Positions 43,586 through 53,300 of a DNA stretch of 64,000 nucleotides are shown in pieces. Numbering within the stretch: the first letter of the stretch is position 1; each line of letters opens with the position of its first letter. The position numbers were made by a program, and so were the translations under genes. Below the pieces are notes generated by a model. It did no database searches. It had not been told where the DNA came from and saw only the letters and a program-made list of their open reading frames with translations. This DNA comes from Micromonospora eburnea (lineage in GTDB: Bacteria; Actinomycetota; Actinomycetes; Mycobacteriales; Micromonosporaceae). Location of the stretch: NCBI RefSeq assembly GCF_900090225.1, contig NZ_FMHY01000002.1:1364001-1428000 (forward strand), in the 5' to 3' direction.

Positions 43586-44173
43586 TCACTCGGATTCGGC
43601 GAGGATGGCGTACAGCTTGCGGCGGGTCTCGTCGAGCACCTGGGCGGCGCGTTCCCGCTGGTCGTCGGTGCCGGTCATCATCACCTGGCGCAGCGCATGC
43701 ATCGCCTGCGCACCCGCGTCGCGGATGTCGTGCCAGCTGTTCACGGTCGTTTCGGCGAACTCCGCCCACGGTGGGTTCTGCGCCGCCGCGGCCGCCTCGT
43801 CGCGCCCCTGCTCGGTGAGGGCGAACCGCTTCCGTCCGCCGTCGGAGTCCGCGGCGGCGGCGATGACGCCCTCGTCCTCCAGCAGTTGCAGGGTCGGGTA
43901 GACCGATCCGGGGCTGGGCCGCCAGGCCCCGCCGGTCCGGGAATCGATCTCCTGGATCATCTCGTAGCCGTGCATCGGCCGCTCGGTGAGCAGGGCCAGC
44001 ACCGCGCCGCGCACGTTGGGCCGGCGGCCGCGCCCGCGCCCCCGCCCGCCCCGGCCGTGCCCGTGCGGGCCGGGCGGGAACGGCGGGCCGGGCGGGACGG
44101 GCGGAAAGCCGAAGCCGCGCATCCGCCGCTCGTGCATCTCGTGCATCTCATGCAGTCGTCGATGGAAACCCAT
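43586..44173 (-). CDS. PadR family regulator with His/Met-rich N-terminus
   Basis: The PadR winged helix lies at residues ~53-125 (GAVLALLTERPMHGYEMIQEIDSR, SPGSVYPTLQLLEDEGVI) with the expected dimerisation helix at the C-terminus. The first ~50 residues are unusual: MGFHRRLHEMHEMHERRM then Gly/Pro/Arg-rich. Repeated HEMHE could bind metal. It diverges from an MFS transporter gene and probably represses it. Confidence 0.9.
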   Translation of the reverse strand: MGFHRRLHEMHEMHERRMRGFGFPPVPPGPPFPPGPHGHGRGGRGRGRGRRPNVRGAVLALLTERPMHGYEMIQEIDSRTGGAWRPSPGSVYPTLQLLEDEGVIAAAADSDGGRKRFALTEQGRDEAAAAAQNPPWAEFAETTVNSWHDIRDAGAQAMHALRQVMMTGTDDQRERAAQVLDETRRKLYAILAESE

Positions 44174-44209
44174 CGGTCCTCCTTCGTTGTCCTATCGCTG
44201 ATACCTCGA

Positions 44210-44219
44210 CGATATATCG
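44210..44219. promoter_or_regulatory. Possible PadR operator
   Basis: CGATATATCG is a 10-bp perfect palindrome in the 109-bp PadR/MFS divergent gap; TATCG at 44193 is a further half-site. AT-rich palindromes of this style are typical PadR targets. Unproven. Confidence 0.35.
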
Positions 44220-44282
44220 GAAATGCATCGGCGACAAGACGGGCGAGCAGAGGGGAGATGCAAACCGTACGTACGTCTTGCT

Positions 44283-45518
44283 ATGGTGTTCGGCGTGCGC
44301 CTGCTTCCCGAACCGGGTCCGGCCCGGATTCTCGCCATCTCGACGCTGATCAACACCGTCGGCCGGGGCACCTGGCTGACCGTCAGCGCGCTCTTCCTGA
44401 CCCGGTCGGTGGGGCTGACCGTGACCCAGGTCGGCGTCGGACTCACCGTCACCGCCCTGGTCAGCCTCGTGGCCAGCACCCCGATGGGCTATCTCGCCGA
44501 CCGGTACGGCCCGCGCGGGATGCAACTCGCCGCGCTGCTCGCCTCGGCCGTGCTCACCGCCGCCCTGGTGGCTGTCCGGTCCTTCCCGTCGTTCCTCGCG
44601 GTTGGCGTGCTGATGGCGGTCGCCGACGCGGTCAGCCGGGGCGCCCGGGGCGCCCTGATCGCCGGGGCGGTGCCGCCCGACCAGCGGGTACGGACCCGGG
44701 CCTGGCTGCGTGCGGTCACCAACGTGGGGATCTCCGTCGGGGCGGTGGCCGCCGGTGTCGGTATCGCGGCGGACACCCGTACGGCGTACGTGGCGCTGAT
44801 CCTGCTCGACGCGGTCAGCTACCTGGGCGCCGCCGCGATCCTGCTCCGGCTGCCCACGGTGCCGCCGGTGCCCGCGCCGGCACACGGCCCACGCCTGATC
44901 GCGCTGCGGGACCGCCCGTTCCTCGCCTTCACCGTGCTGGACGGGCTGATGTCCATGCACTTCGGCCTGATCAACATCGCCCTGCCGCTCTGGATCGCCG
45001 AACACACCGCCGCGCCGCGCTGGCTGGTCTCGGGGTGCATGCTGGTCAACACGGTGATGGTCGTGCTCTTCCAGGTCCGCGCCTCGCGGGGCACCGAGGA
45101 ACTGACCGGGGCCGGCCGGGCCGCCCGCCGGGCCGGCGCGGTGATCGCGGTCGCCTGCCTGCTCTTCGCGGCCAGCGGCGGGGTGTCCGCCCCGGTCGCC
45201 GTCGCGCTGCTGCTCGCCGGCTCGCTGGTGCACGTGGTGGGGGAGCTGTGGCACGCCGCGGCCGGCTGGGGCGTGTCGTTCGGGCTCGCGCCCGCGCACG
45301 CCCAGGGGCAGTACCAGGGCGCGTACGGGATGGGCATGCAACTCGGGTCGATGGTGGCGCCGGTGGTGGTGACCACCCTGGCGGTCGGCTGGGGCGCGCC
45401 AGGCTGGTTGCTGCTCGGTGTCCTGTTTCTCCTGCTCGGAGCGCTGGTGCCGCCGGTGGTGGCCTGGGCGGGGCGGACCCGGCCGGCAGAGGTGGGCGCC
45501 CCGGTTCCGGTCGGCTGA
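44283..45518 (+). CDS. MFS transporter
   Basis: A 411-residue 12-span major facilitator. The MFS loop 2-3 motif is visible as GYLADRYGPRGMQ; helices such as ARILAISTLINTVGRGTWLTVSALF are clear. Likely a drug or metabolite exporter controlled by the divergent PadR. ATG 44283 is preferred over the upstream 44223 because hydrophobic family sequence starts near it. Confidence 0.9.
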   Translation: MVFGVRLLPEPGPARILAISTLINTVGRGTWLTVSALFLTRSVGLTVTQVGVGLTVTALVSLVASTPMGYLADRYGPRGMQLAALLASAVLTAALVAVRSFPSFLAVGVLMAVADAVSRGARGALIAGAVPPDQRVRTRAWLRAVTNVGISVGAVAAGVGIAADTRTAYVALILLDAVSYLGAAAILLRLPTVPPVPAPAHGPRLIALRDRPFLAFTVLDGLMSMHFGLINIALPLWIAEHTAAPRWLVSGCMLVNTVMVVLFQVRASRGTEELTGAGRAARRAGAVIAVACLLFAASGGVSAPVAVALLLAGSLVHVVGELWHAAAGWGVSFGLAPAHAQGQYQGAYGMGMQLGSMVAPVVVTTLAVGWGAPGWLLLGVLFLLLGALVPPVVAWAGRTRPAEVGAPVPVG

Positions 45519-45607
45519 GTCGCCGCTCGGTGGCCGGTCCTGCGGTCCCCGTCGGGGTCCGCAGGTCGGCCCGCGCGCCGTGGGTCACATCTGGCAGGCT
45601 GGTACCC

Positions 45608-46447
45608 GTGCTCACCGTGCCCGTACGCCAACTGGGGGAGTCGGAGCGTCGTGCGGTCGAACGGCTGCTCGACCTCGACCCGTTCGGCGGTGCGCAGGTC
45701 GCGGAGCGGGTCGCCGCCCGGGGGCTGGCCTGGTGGCGGGCCGAGGGGCGGATCCTGGGCTACGGTGCCCGGCGCAACCTGGAGTCGATCTGCTGGCTGG
45801 GCGGCAACCTGACCCCGGTGCTCGCCACCGAGCCGGCGGTGGCCGCCTTCGCCGACCTGTTGAGCACCGAGGAGCGGCTCTGCTCTTCGATCGTGGGGCG
45901 GGCCGACGCGGTGCTCGGGCTCTGGGACCGCCTCTCCGCGTACTGGGGGCCGGCCCGGGACGTACGCCCCAACCAGCCGCTGCTGGCCACGGACGCGCTG
46001 CCCACCGTGGCGGCCGACCCGGAGGTGCGCCGGGTGCGCGCCGGCGAGGTCGACCGGCTCTTCCCGGCCGCGGTGGCGATGTACACCGAGGAGGTCGGGG
46101 TCTCGCCGCTGGCCGAGGACGGCGGGCGCGGCTACCGGCGGCGGGTGGCCGACCTGGTCCGCGCCGGCCGCGCCTACGCCCGGTTCGTGGACGGCAAGGT
46201 GATCTTCAAGGCCGAGTTGGCCGTGGTGACCCGCCGGACGGCCCAGGTGCAGGGGGTCTGGGTGGCGCCGGAGTGGCGGGGACGGGGGATCGCCACCGCG
46301 GCGATGGCGGCGGTGGTACGCGACGCCCTGGTCCAGGTCGCCCCCACGGTCAGCCTCTACGTCAACGACTTCAACCTGCCCGCCCGGCGGGTCTACGAGC
46401 GCTGCGGGTTCCGCCCGGTCGGCACCCTCGCCACCGTGCTCTTCTGA
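45608..46447 (+). CDS. DUF4081/GNAT acetyltransferase-like protein
   Basis: A 279-residue two-domain protein: the N-terminal DUF4081 (LTVPVRQLGESERRAVERLL, NLTPVLATEPAVAAFADLL) and a C-terminal GNAT fold with the acetyl-CoA site VWVAPEWRGRGIATAAMAAV. In mycobacteria and streptomycetes this gene follows ispG; here it is 3.8 kb away. GTG 45608. It ends seven bases before a 52-bp hairpin element. Confidence 0.9.
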   Translation: MLTVPVRQLGESERRAVERLLDLDPFGGAQVAERVAARGLAWWRAEGRILGYGARRNLESICWLGGNLTPVLATEPAVAAFADLLSTEERLCSSIVGRADAVLGLWDRLSAYWGPARDVRPNQPLLATDALPTVAADPEVRRVRAGEVDRLFPAAVAMYTEEVGVSPLAEDGGRGYRRRVADLVRAGRAYARFVDGKVIFKAELAVVTRRTAQVQGVWVAPEWRGRGIATAAMAAVVRDALVQVAPTVSLYVNDFNLPARRVYERCGFRPVGTLATVLF

Positions 46448-46454
46448 GGGTTGT

Positions 46455-46506
46455 AAGGAAGGGACCCCTGTTAACGCCTGCGGTATAGCAGGGGCCCCCT
46501 GCTAAC
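46455..46506. repeat. 52-bp palindromic intergenic element, copy 2
   Basis: It begins AAGGAAGGG, ends TGCTAAC, and carries core TTAACGCCTGCGGTATAG. Arms CCCCTG (11-16) and CAGGGG (35-40) pair perfectly; at element position 16 it has G instead of the C of copy 1, and position 35 has C instead of G, a compensating change. It begins seven bases after the DUF4081 gene stop. Confidence 0.75.
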
Positions 46507-46541
46507 TCCGCCCGGCATGGCCGGGATCACGCCGCGATGAA

Positions 46542-46600
46542 TTGCGTCGAACCGGACGGGGAGGGTTATGCTACCCGAGTTTTTGTACTGACTAGTCAGT
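46542..46600 (+). promoter_or_regulatory. Promoter and TetR operator of the YhgE/Pip transport operon
   Basis: TTGCGT (46542-46547) and TATGCT (46567-46572) are possible -35/-10 elements with a 19-base spacer. ACTGACTAGTCAGT (46587-46600) is a 14-bp perfect palindrome just downstream, a classic TetR site. The TetR gene is the third gene of the operon. Confidence 0.7.
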
Positions 46601-46619
46601 CTAGATATCGGGACGGGTG

Positions 46620-47447
46620 ATGAAGATCGTCGAGGCCAGCGGGCTGGGGCTGCGTACCCGCCGCGGCTGGGTCTACCGGGACGTCGACCTCACCGCCGAG
46701 GCGGGGGCACTGCACGCGGTCACCGGCCCGCCCGGCAGCGGGCGGTCCTCGCTGCTGCTCACCCTGGCCGGGCGCTTCCCGCACACCGACGGGGAACTGC
46801 GCCGCCGGGGGAGCGCCGCGCTCGGGCAGGTCGCCGGGGTGCACGAGCCCGACCCGACGCTGACCGTGGCCGAGCACATCCAGGAACGGCTGCTGCTGCT
46901 CGGGCCGGTGCCGCGCCGCCGCCGGCAACTCGTCCCGGTCGCCGCCGTACGGGCGCGGCGGGCGTACCGCCGGGACGCCTTCGCCGCCGCGCTCGCCAGC
47001 ACCGGCTGCGCCGACATTCCGCTCGACCCCGATCGGTACGGCCGGGATCTGACCCCCGTCGAGCGGCAGGCGCTCGGCCTGGTGCTGGCCGGCCTGAGCG
47101 CCCCGAACCTGATCGTCGCCGACGACGTCGACGCCGGCTCCGACGCGCCCGAGCGGGCACAGATCTGGGCCGTCCTGGCCCGTCTCGCCGAGCAGGGGTA
47201 CGCCGTGATCGCCAGCGCCCGCTCGGTCGAGCCGGGCGTCGACGCCGTCGTGCACCGCATCGGCGACCCGGCCCCGCCCGCTCACGCCGAGCTGACCCCG
47301 CCCGCCCGGGCTGAGTTGGCCCCGCCCGCTGCGGCGTCCGCCCCCGTCGTACCGCAGGCGGTGGCGCGGGACGCGGCCGATGCCGTTCCCGCCTGCGAGG
47401 ATGCCCCGTCGGCGGCCCAGGAGCACAGCACCGAGGTGAACCGATGA
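46620..47447 (+). CDS. Degenerate ABC-type ATPase, partner of YhgE/Pip protein
   Basis: A 275-residue ABC ATPase-like protein. The Walker A reads GPPGSGRSS (residues ~36-44), with Arg in place of the catalytic Lys. There is no LSGGQ; the equivalent region is LTPVERQAL. The Walker B is NLIVADDVD with Asp in place of the catalytic Glu. ATP hydrolysis therefore looks impaired and a regulatory or structural role is likely. The C-terminus is an Ala/Pro-rich tail of ~55 residues. GTG 46617 and ATG 46620 are both possible starts. The stop overlaps the next ATG. Confidence 0.85.
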   Translation: MKIVEASGLGLRTRRGWVYRDVDLTAEAGALHAVTGPPGSGRSSLLLTLAGRFPHTDGELRRRGSAALGQVAGVHEPDPTLTVAEHIQERLLLLGPVPRRRRQLVPVAAVRARRAYRRDAFAAALASTGCADIPLDPDRYGRDLTPVERQALGLVLAGLSAPNLIVADDVDAGSDAPERAQIWAVLARLAEQGYAVIASARSVEPGVDAVVHRIGDPAPPAHAELTPPARAELAPPAAASAPVVPQAVARDAADAVPACEDAPSAAQEHSTEVNR

Positions 47448-49594
47448 GCGTCCTCCGACTCGCCCTGTTCGAGTTGCGCCGGATGACCCGGGGCCGGCTG
47501 CCCCGTGCCGCGCTCGCCGTCCTCACCGTCATCCCACTGCTCTACGGCGCCCTCTACCTCTACGCCTTCTGGGACCCGTACGGGAAACTCGACCGGATCC
47601 CGGTCGCCCTGGTCAACGCCGACCACCCCGCGAAGGCCGCCGACGGCAGCGAGGTGCACGCCGGGCGGGACCTCACCGAGAAACTGCTGGACCGGAAGGT
47701 CTTCGGCTGGACGGTGACCGACCAGGCCGACGCCACCGAGGGGCTGCGCGACGGCCGCTACCACCTGGTGTTCGCCATCCCCGCCGACTTCTCCACCACC
47801 CTGGCCGCCGGTCCCGACCCCGAGCAGCCGGCCCGCCGGGGCGAGCTGAAGCTGGTCAACGATGACGCCACCAACTATCTTTCCGGGCTGCTCGCCCGCT
47901 CCGCGTTCAGCGAGATCCGGGCCGCCGCCGCGCAGAGCACCGCCGCGTCCTACTTCGACAAGATGCTGATCGGCTTCACCGACGCCAAGGCCGAGACCGG
48001 CCGGGCCGCCGACGGCGCCGGGCAGCTCCACGACGGGCTCGGCACCTCGCAGGAGGGCGCCGGGCAGCTCACCGACGGGCTGGGCAGCGCCGAACACGGC
48101 GCCGGGCAGCTCGCGGGCGGCCTCGACCAGTCCGTGCAGGGCGCGGAGACGCTGGCCGACGGCCTCGACCAGCTCTACACCGGCGCGGCCCAGCTCGCCG
48201 ACGGCGCCAACCGGGCCGCCACCGAGACCCGGGCCGCCGCAGCCCAGGTGGACGCCGCCGCCGGCCGGTACGAGCCGTTGTTGCGGCGCAACGCGGCCGA
48301 CATCCAGCGGGCCGCCAACCTGGTCGCCGAGGGCGCGCAGGCGCTCGCCGACGGGCTCGACGCGCTGCCGGCGCAGGCGGACGAGGTGGTGACCCGGTCT
48401 GAGCAGGTCCGCGACCGCCTCGACGCGGTGGTGAAGGCGCACCCCGAGCTGGCCGACGAGCCGGATCTCGTCGCCGCCCGGCAGGCCGCCGACCGGGCGG
48501 TCACCGCCGCCCGGGCCATGGGGTCCACGCTGGACCGGACCGACCTGGCCGCACTGAAGAAGCAACTGACCGAGATCGCGCGTACCGCCCGCGAGGTCGC
48601 TGTCGCCGCGCCGCGCCTGGCCGACGACGTCGAGGCCGCCCGGGCCAAGGTCGACCAGCTCGCCGCCGGGCTCACCACGCTCGCCGACGGCAGCGCCAAG
48701 CTGCGCAACGGGCTCGGCGACGCCACCAAGGGCGCCGACCAGCTCCGCGGCGGGCTCTACCGGCTCGCCACCGGTGCCCGCCAGCTCGACGGCGGGCTGG
48801 CCCAGCTCAGCTCCGGCGGCGCCCGGCTCGTCGACGGCCTGACCAAGCTGGAGAGCGGTGCCGGCGAGCTGGCCGACGGACTCGCCGCCGGGGAACGGAA
48901 GCTGCCCGGCTACCACGACGCGGAGAGCCGCTCCGGGGTCCTCGGCGACCCGGTCGACCTGATCCGCACCGCGCACCACCCGGCCGGCTCGTACGGGGTG
49001 GGCTTCGCCCCGTACTTCCTGGCCCTCGCGCTCTGGGTGGGCGCGATGATCACGTACATGCTGCTGCGGCCGGTCAACCGGCGGCACGTGATGTCCGGGG
49101 CGCCCGGCTGGCGGGTCGTGCTCGCCGGCTGGCTGCCCGCCGCGGCGATCGGCCTGGCCCAGGCCGGGGTGCTGTTCACCGTGGTCACCCTGGTGCTCGG
49201 CCTCGACCCGCGGCACGGGCCGGCGACGCTGGGCCTGCTCGCGCTCACCTCGCTGGCGTTCACCGCGATCATGCAACTGCTCGGCGTGGCGCTCGGCCCG
49301 GCCGGTCGGCTCGCCGCGCTCGCCCTGCTGATGCTCCAGCTCACCTCCTCCGGCGGCACCTACCCGGTGCAGACCTCGCCCGGCTTCTTCCAGGCGATCC
49401 ACCCCTGGCTGCCGATGACGTACGTGGTGGCCGGCCTGCGGCACACCATCAACGGCGGCCCGGCCGGGCCGGTGGTCACCGGCGCGCTGGTGCTGGTCGC
49501 GTTCGGGGCGGGCGCGCTGCTGCTCAGCATCGGCGCGGCGCGCCGGTCCCGCCGGCTCACCCCGGCCAAGCTGCACCCCGAACTGGCCATGTGA
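47444..49594 (+). CDS. YhgE/Pip family membrane protein
   Basis: This 716-residue protein has one N-terminal membrane segment (LAVLTVIPLLYGALYLYAF), a large extracytoplasmic coiled domain and five to six C-terminal spans. The coiled part is built from repeats of GAGQLxDGL (residues ~190-255, again near 410-470), which predicts a long helical rod. Members of this family include phage-infection receptors and parts of lipid or polymer transport; function here is unknown. It overlaps the ABC-like gene by four bases and is followed by its TetR regulator. Confidence 0.88.
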   Translation: MSVLRLALFELRRMTRGRLPRAALAVLTVIPLLYGALYLYAFWDPYGKLDRIPVALVNADHPAKAADGSEVHAGRDLTEKLLDRKVFGWTVTDQADATEGLRDGRYHLVFAIPADFSTTLAAGPDPEQPARRGELKLVNDDATNYLSGLLARSAFSEIRAAAAQSTAASYFDKMLIGFTDAKAETGRAADGAGQLHDGLGTSQEGAGQLTDGLGSAEHGAGQLAGGLDQSVQGAETLADGLDQLYTGAAQLADGANRAATETRAAAAQVDAAAGRYEPLLRRNAADIQRAANLVAEGAQALADGLDALPAQADEVVTRSEQVRDRLDAVVKAHPELADEPDLVAARQAADRAVTAARAMGSTLDRTDLAALKKQLTEIARTAREVAVAAPRLADDVEAARAKVDQLAAGLTTLADGSAKLRNGLGDATKGADQLRGGLYRLATGARQLDGGLAQLSSGGARLVDGLTKLESGAGELADGLAAGERKLPGYHDAESRSGVLGDPVDLIRTAHHPAGSYGVGFAPYFLALALWVGAMITYMLLRPVNRRHVMSGAPGWRVVLAGWLPAAAIGLAQAGVLFTVVTLVLGLDPRHGPATLGLLALTSLAFTAIMQLLGVALGPAGRLAALALLMLQLTSSGGTYPVQTSPGFFQAIHPWLPMTYVVAGLRHTINGGPAGPVVTGALVLVAFGAGALLLSIGAARRSRRLTPAKLHPELAM

Positions 49595-49659
49595 GGATGT
49601 TCATGGGCGTGTCGGGCCGCCCCGGCGGCCGGTACCCGACGGGTCGACGGGGAGGGCGA

Positions 49660-50253
49660 GTGACAGACGGACGAACACGCCGGCGGGAGGACACCCGCCA
49701 GCGGCTCTTCGTGGCAGCGGTCGAGCTGATCGCCGAGCGGGGCTTCTCCGCCACCACCGTCGACGACATCGCCGCCCGGGCCGGGGTGGCGAAGGGGACC
49801 GTCTACTACAACTTCGAGTCCAAGACGGTCCTCTTCGAGGAACTGCTGCGGCACGGCATCGGCCTGCTCACCGCCGACTTCCGGGCCGCGGTCGCCGGGC
49901 TGCCGCCCCGCGCGGCGCTCGCCGCGCTGGTCCGCGCCGAGCTGGAGTACATCTGCCGCTACCGGGCCTTCGCCCAGCTCCTGCTCTCCGAGATGTGGCG
50001 GACCAACCGGGAGTGGCAGCAGACCCTACGGCTGCTGCGCGGCGAGGCGATCGAGGTGATCGCGGAGACCGTCCGGGCCGGCGTGGCCAGCGGCGACCTC
50101 CCCGCCGACCTGGACGTGCGTACGGCCAGCTCGGCGCTGTTCGGTGTGGGCCTGGTGGTGGCCGTGGACTGGCTGGTCTTCCAGCCCGACCGGCCGATCG
50201 AGGACGTGCAGGAGGCCCTGCTCGGCATCGTCCGCCGGGTCGCCCAGGCGTGA
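49660..50253 (+). CDS. TetR family transcriptional regulator of the YhgE/Pip operon
   Basis: The HTH is at the N-terminus (AVELIAERGFSATTVDDIAARAGVAKGTVYYNF). The C-terminal ligand-binding domain is ~130 residues. GTG 49660 has GGGAGGG nine bases upstream; a longer frame from GTG 49591 overlaps the previous stop. It probably represses its own operon through the palindrome at 46587-46600. Confidence 0.9.
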   Translation: MTDGRTRRREDTRQRLFVAAVELIAERGFSATTVDDIAARAGVAKGTVYYNFESKTVLFEELLRHGIGLLTADFRAAVAGLPPRAALAALVRAELEYICRYRAFAQLLLSEMWRTNREWQQTLRLLRGEAIEVIAETVRAGVASGDLPADLDVRTASSALFGVGLVVAVDWLVFQPDRPIEDVQEALLGIVRRVAQA

Positions 50254-50341
50254 ACCGCGCGTAAATGGTTTGAGCCGTCGCGGTCGGAACGGAAGGCTGG
50301 AGGCACCGCCCCCATGCCGACCCGAGTCCGGAGGACCGTCC

Positions 50342-53300
50342 ATGCGCCTGCTCCGCGACCTCTGGGCCACCGCACCACGTCGGATGGCGGTCGTCCTCCT
50401 GTTCATCGTGCTCGGGGCCGGCGGCCAGGCGGCCGCGTCCGCGCTGGCCGGGCCGGTGCTGGTGCACCGTTCGGGCGGCTGGTTCACCGCCCTGGCCGTG
50501 GCGCTGGTCGCGGTCGTGGTCAGCGACCTGCTCATCGGGCTGCTGATGGCCGGCCTCACCGCCGACTGGTCCGCCGACGTACGCCGCCGGCTGTGTCGGG
50601 TGGCGCTCGGGCAGGACCTGCCCACCCTGGAGACCACGCCGGTCGGCGAGTTGCTCGACCGGATCGACAACGACGTCTACCAGGTCGCCGCCGAGATGCG
50701 GAACACCGGCGTACGCCTGGTCCAGGGGCTCGCCGTCTGCCTGCTCGCCACGGTCAGCGCCCTGTTCGTCTGGTGGCCGGCCGGGGTCGGGATGATTCTG
50801 GTGACCGCCCTGCTCGGCGTGGTCCTGCGCCGGCCCACCGCCCGGATCGCCCCGGCCCGGATGGCCGAGGAGGAGGCCTGGTCCGACCTGGCCGCCGTGA
50901 TGGAGGAGGCGGTGCACGGCCAGGACGACGTGCGGACCAGCCTGGCCCGGCCGTACGTGCTGCGGCTGTACGCCCGCCGGGCCGCCGAGGTGGTCGCCCG
51001 GGGCGGGCGGGTGTTCCGGATGTCCGCCAAGGTCACCGCACTCGCCGCCGGCGGGGTCCGGCTCGGCATCGCCGCCGTGGTCCTGGCCGGGGCCTGGGCG
51101 CTCACCACCGGCCGGGTCGACGGTGCCCGGCTCACCGCGATCTGGCTGCTCGTGCTCGCCTTCGGCGCGACCGTCGAGCACATCGCCCGCTGGGTGCCGC
51201 ACCTGCAACAGGCGTTCGGCGCGTGGGCGCGGGTGCAGTTGCTCGCCGACTCCCGCCAGGAACCGGCCGGCGGCGTCGCGCCGGACGACGGGGACCTGAC
51301 CGTACGCGGGCTCACCTTCCGCTACCCGGCCGTCGGGGACGACCGCGGCCCGGCGCTGCGCGACCTCCGGCTCACCTTCGCCCGGGGCCGGTCGTACGCC
51401 CTGGTCGGGCGGACCGGGTCGGGCAAGTCGACCCTGGCCAAGGTGCTCACCCGGGCGGTGGACGTGCCGCGCGGCACCGTCTTCCTCGGCGACACCGACC
51501 TGGTCGACCTGGACGTCGAGGAGTTGCGCCGGTGGATCGCGGTGGTGCCGCAGCGCACCGAGATCCTCGCCGGCACCCTGGCCGAGAACGTCGCGCTCTT
51601 CGACCCCGCCCTGCTCGACGACGCCACCCGGGCGTTGGAGGAACTGGGCCTGGCCGGCTGGATCGCCGAGCTGCCCGACGGGGTGCACACCAAGCTGGGC
51701 GAGGGCGGGCAGGCGCTCTCGGCCGGGCAGGAACAGCTCGTGGCGTTCGCCCGGATCCTGGTCCGGGACCCGCACGTGGTGATCCTCGACGAGGCCACCG
51801 CCCGGCTCGACCCGGTCACCGAGAACCGGGTCCGCCAGGCCACCGAACGCCTGCTCGCCGACCGGATCGGCATCGTCATCGCGCACCGGCTCTCCTCGGT
51901 GCGCCGCTGCGACGAGGTCGTGGTGATGGCCGACGGGGCGGTGCTGGAGGCCGGCCCGCTGCGCGAGTCGGCCCACTTCGCCGAACTGCTCGCCACCAGC
52001 CAGGCCAACGCGTACGCCGGTGCCGGTGGCCGGCGCGGCGGAGTGGAGTTGCTGGACGGACCCGGCGACGCCTGGCCCGACGACCAGCCGGATGTCCCTG
52101 ACGCAGCGCCCGGCGGGCCGGTGGACCCGGCCGCGCCGACCACCGTCCCGCGCCAGGCCGCGGTGCCGCGGACCGACCCGCCGCCGGTGCCCCCCGCGCC
52201 GCCCGCGCGGACCCTGCGGGAGATCCTCCGGCTGGGCACCAACGATCCACGGTACGGCCTGCTCTCCGTCGTCCTCTTCATCGTGATGACCCTGCTCGGG
52301 CTGGACGGCTCGGTGCTGCCCTGGCTCTGGGCCGAGGTGGTCGGCGGGGGCGACCCGTGGCTGCCGGCGCTCGGCATCGTCGCCGCGCTGCTGGTCGTGC
52401 TGCCGCTGCCGTACCTGACGAACCTGTGGTTCCCGCAGTGGTGGATCCGGCAGATGCTGCGGATCAGCCTGCGGCTGGTGCACGGGCAGACCGGGGCCCG
52501 ACGGGTCAGCCGGCACACCCCCGCCGAGGTGGTGGCCCAGGGCGGCGACACGGAACGGGTGGTGCAGCTCGCCGACAACCTGATGGACCAGTTCATCTCG
52601 CTGACCATCATGATCACGATGACCCTGGTGACCGGCAGCTTCGTACCCGCGCTGTTCTTCCTCGGCACCATGGTGGTCTCGGGGCTGGCGGCCACGCTCT
52701 TCGCACCCCGGCTGGAACGCACCGCCCGCGGCACCGTCAAGGCCCGGGCCGCGTTCGCCACCGCGCTGGTCTCCTCGCTCTCCGCCGCCCGTACGGTGAA
52801 GCTCGCCGGCGCCACCCGGCCGGTGCTGGACCATCTCGCGGCGCTGGACACCGTCCGCAGCGACCGGCAGCGGCGGGAGATCGCCATGCAGGTGTGGGCG
52901 CGGTCCACCCCGTCGATGGCCAGCGGGCTGCTGCCGATCGGGGCGTGGGCGCTCTACCTGGCCGGCGGGCTCTCCGCCGGGGCGACCCTGGTGGCGGTCT
53001 CCACGCTCGGCGCGGCCCGCTGGTTCGCCTGGACCACGGCGGCGCTGGTCTCGCACTACCCGTCGGCGCGGGTGTGGACCCGGCGGACCGTGGCGATGAC
53101 CGGGGTGGCGGCGTACTCGGCGGAGGTGCCCGGGGTGGATCTTGCCGCGGGTAGCGCCCCGGCGCCCGAGCCGCCGGCCCGGCACCCGTTGCGCCGGCTG
53201 GAACTGGCCGGGTTCGGCGCGCTGCACTCCGACGGCGTGCTAGCGGCCCGCGACGTCGACCTCACCGTCGAACGGGGGCAGCTCGTGCTCGTGGTCGGCC

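Noticed and set aside
49868-53227. Very long - strand open frame across the ABC exporter
   Set aside because: Consists of Gln/Arg/His/Gly-rich nonsense; the + strand frame has all ABC motifs.
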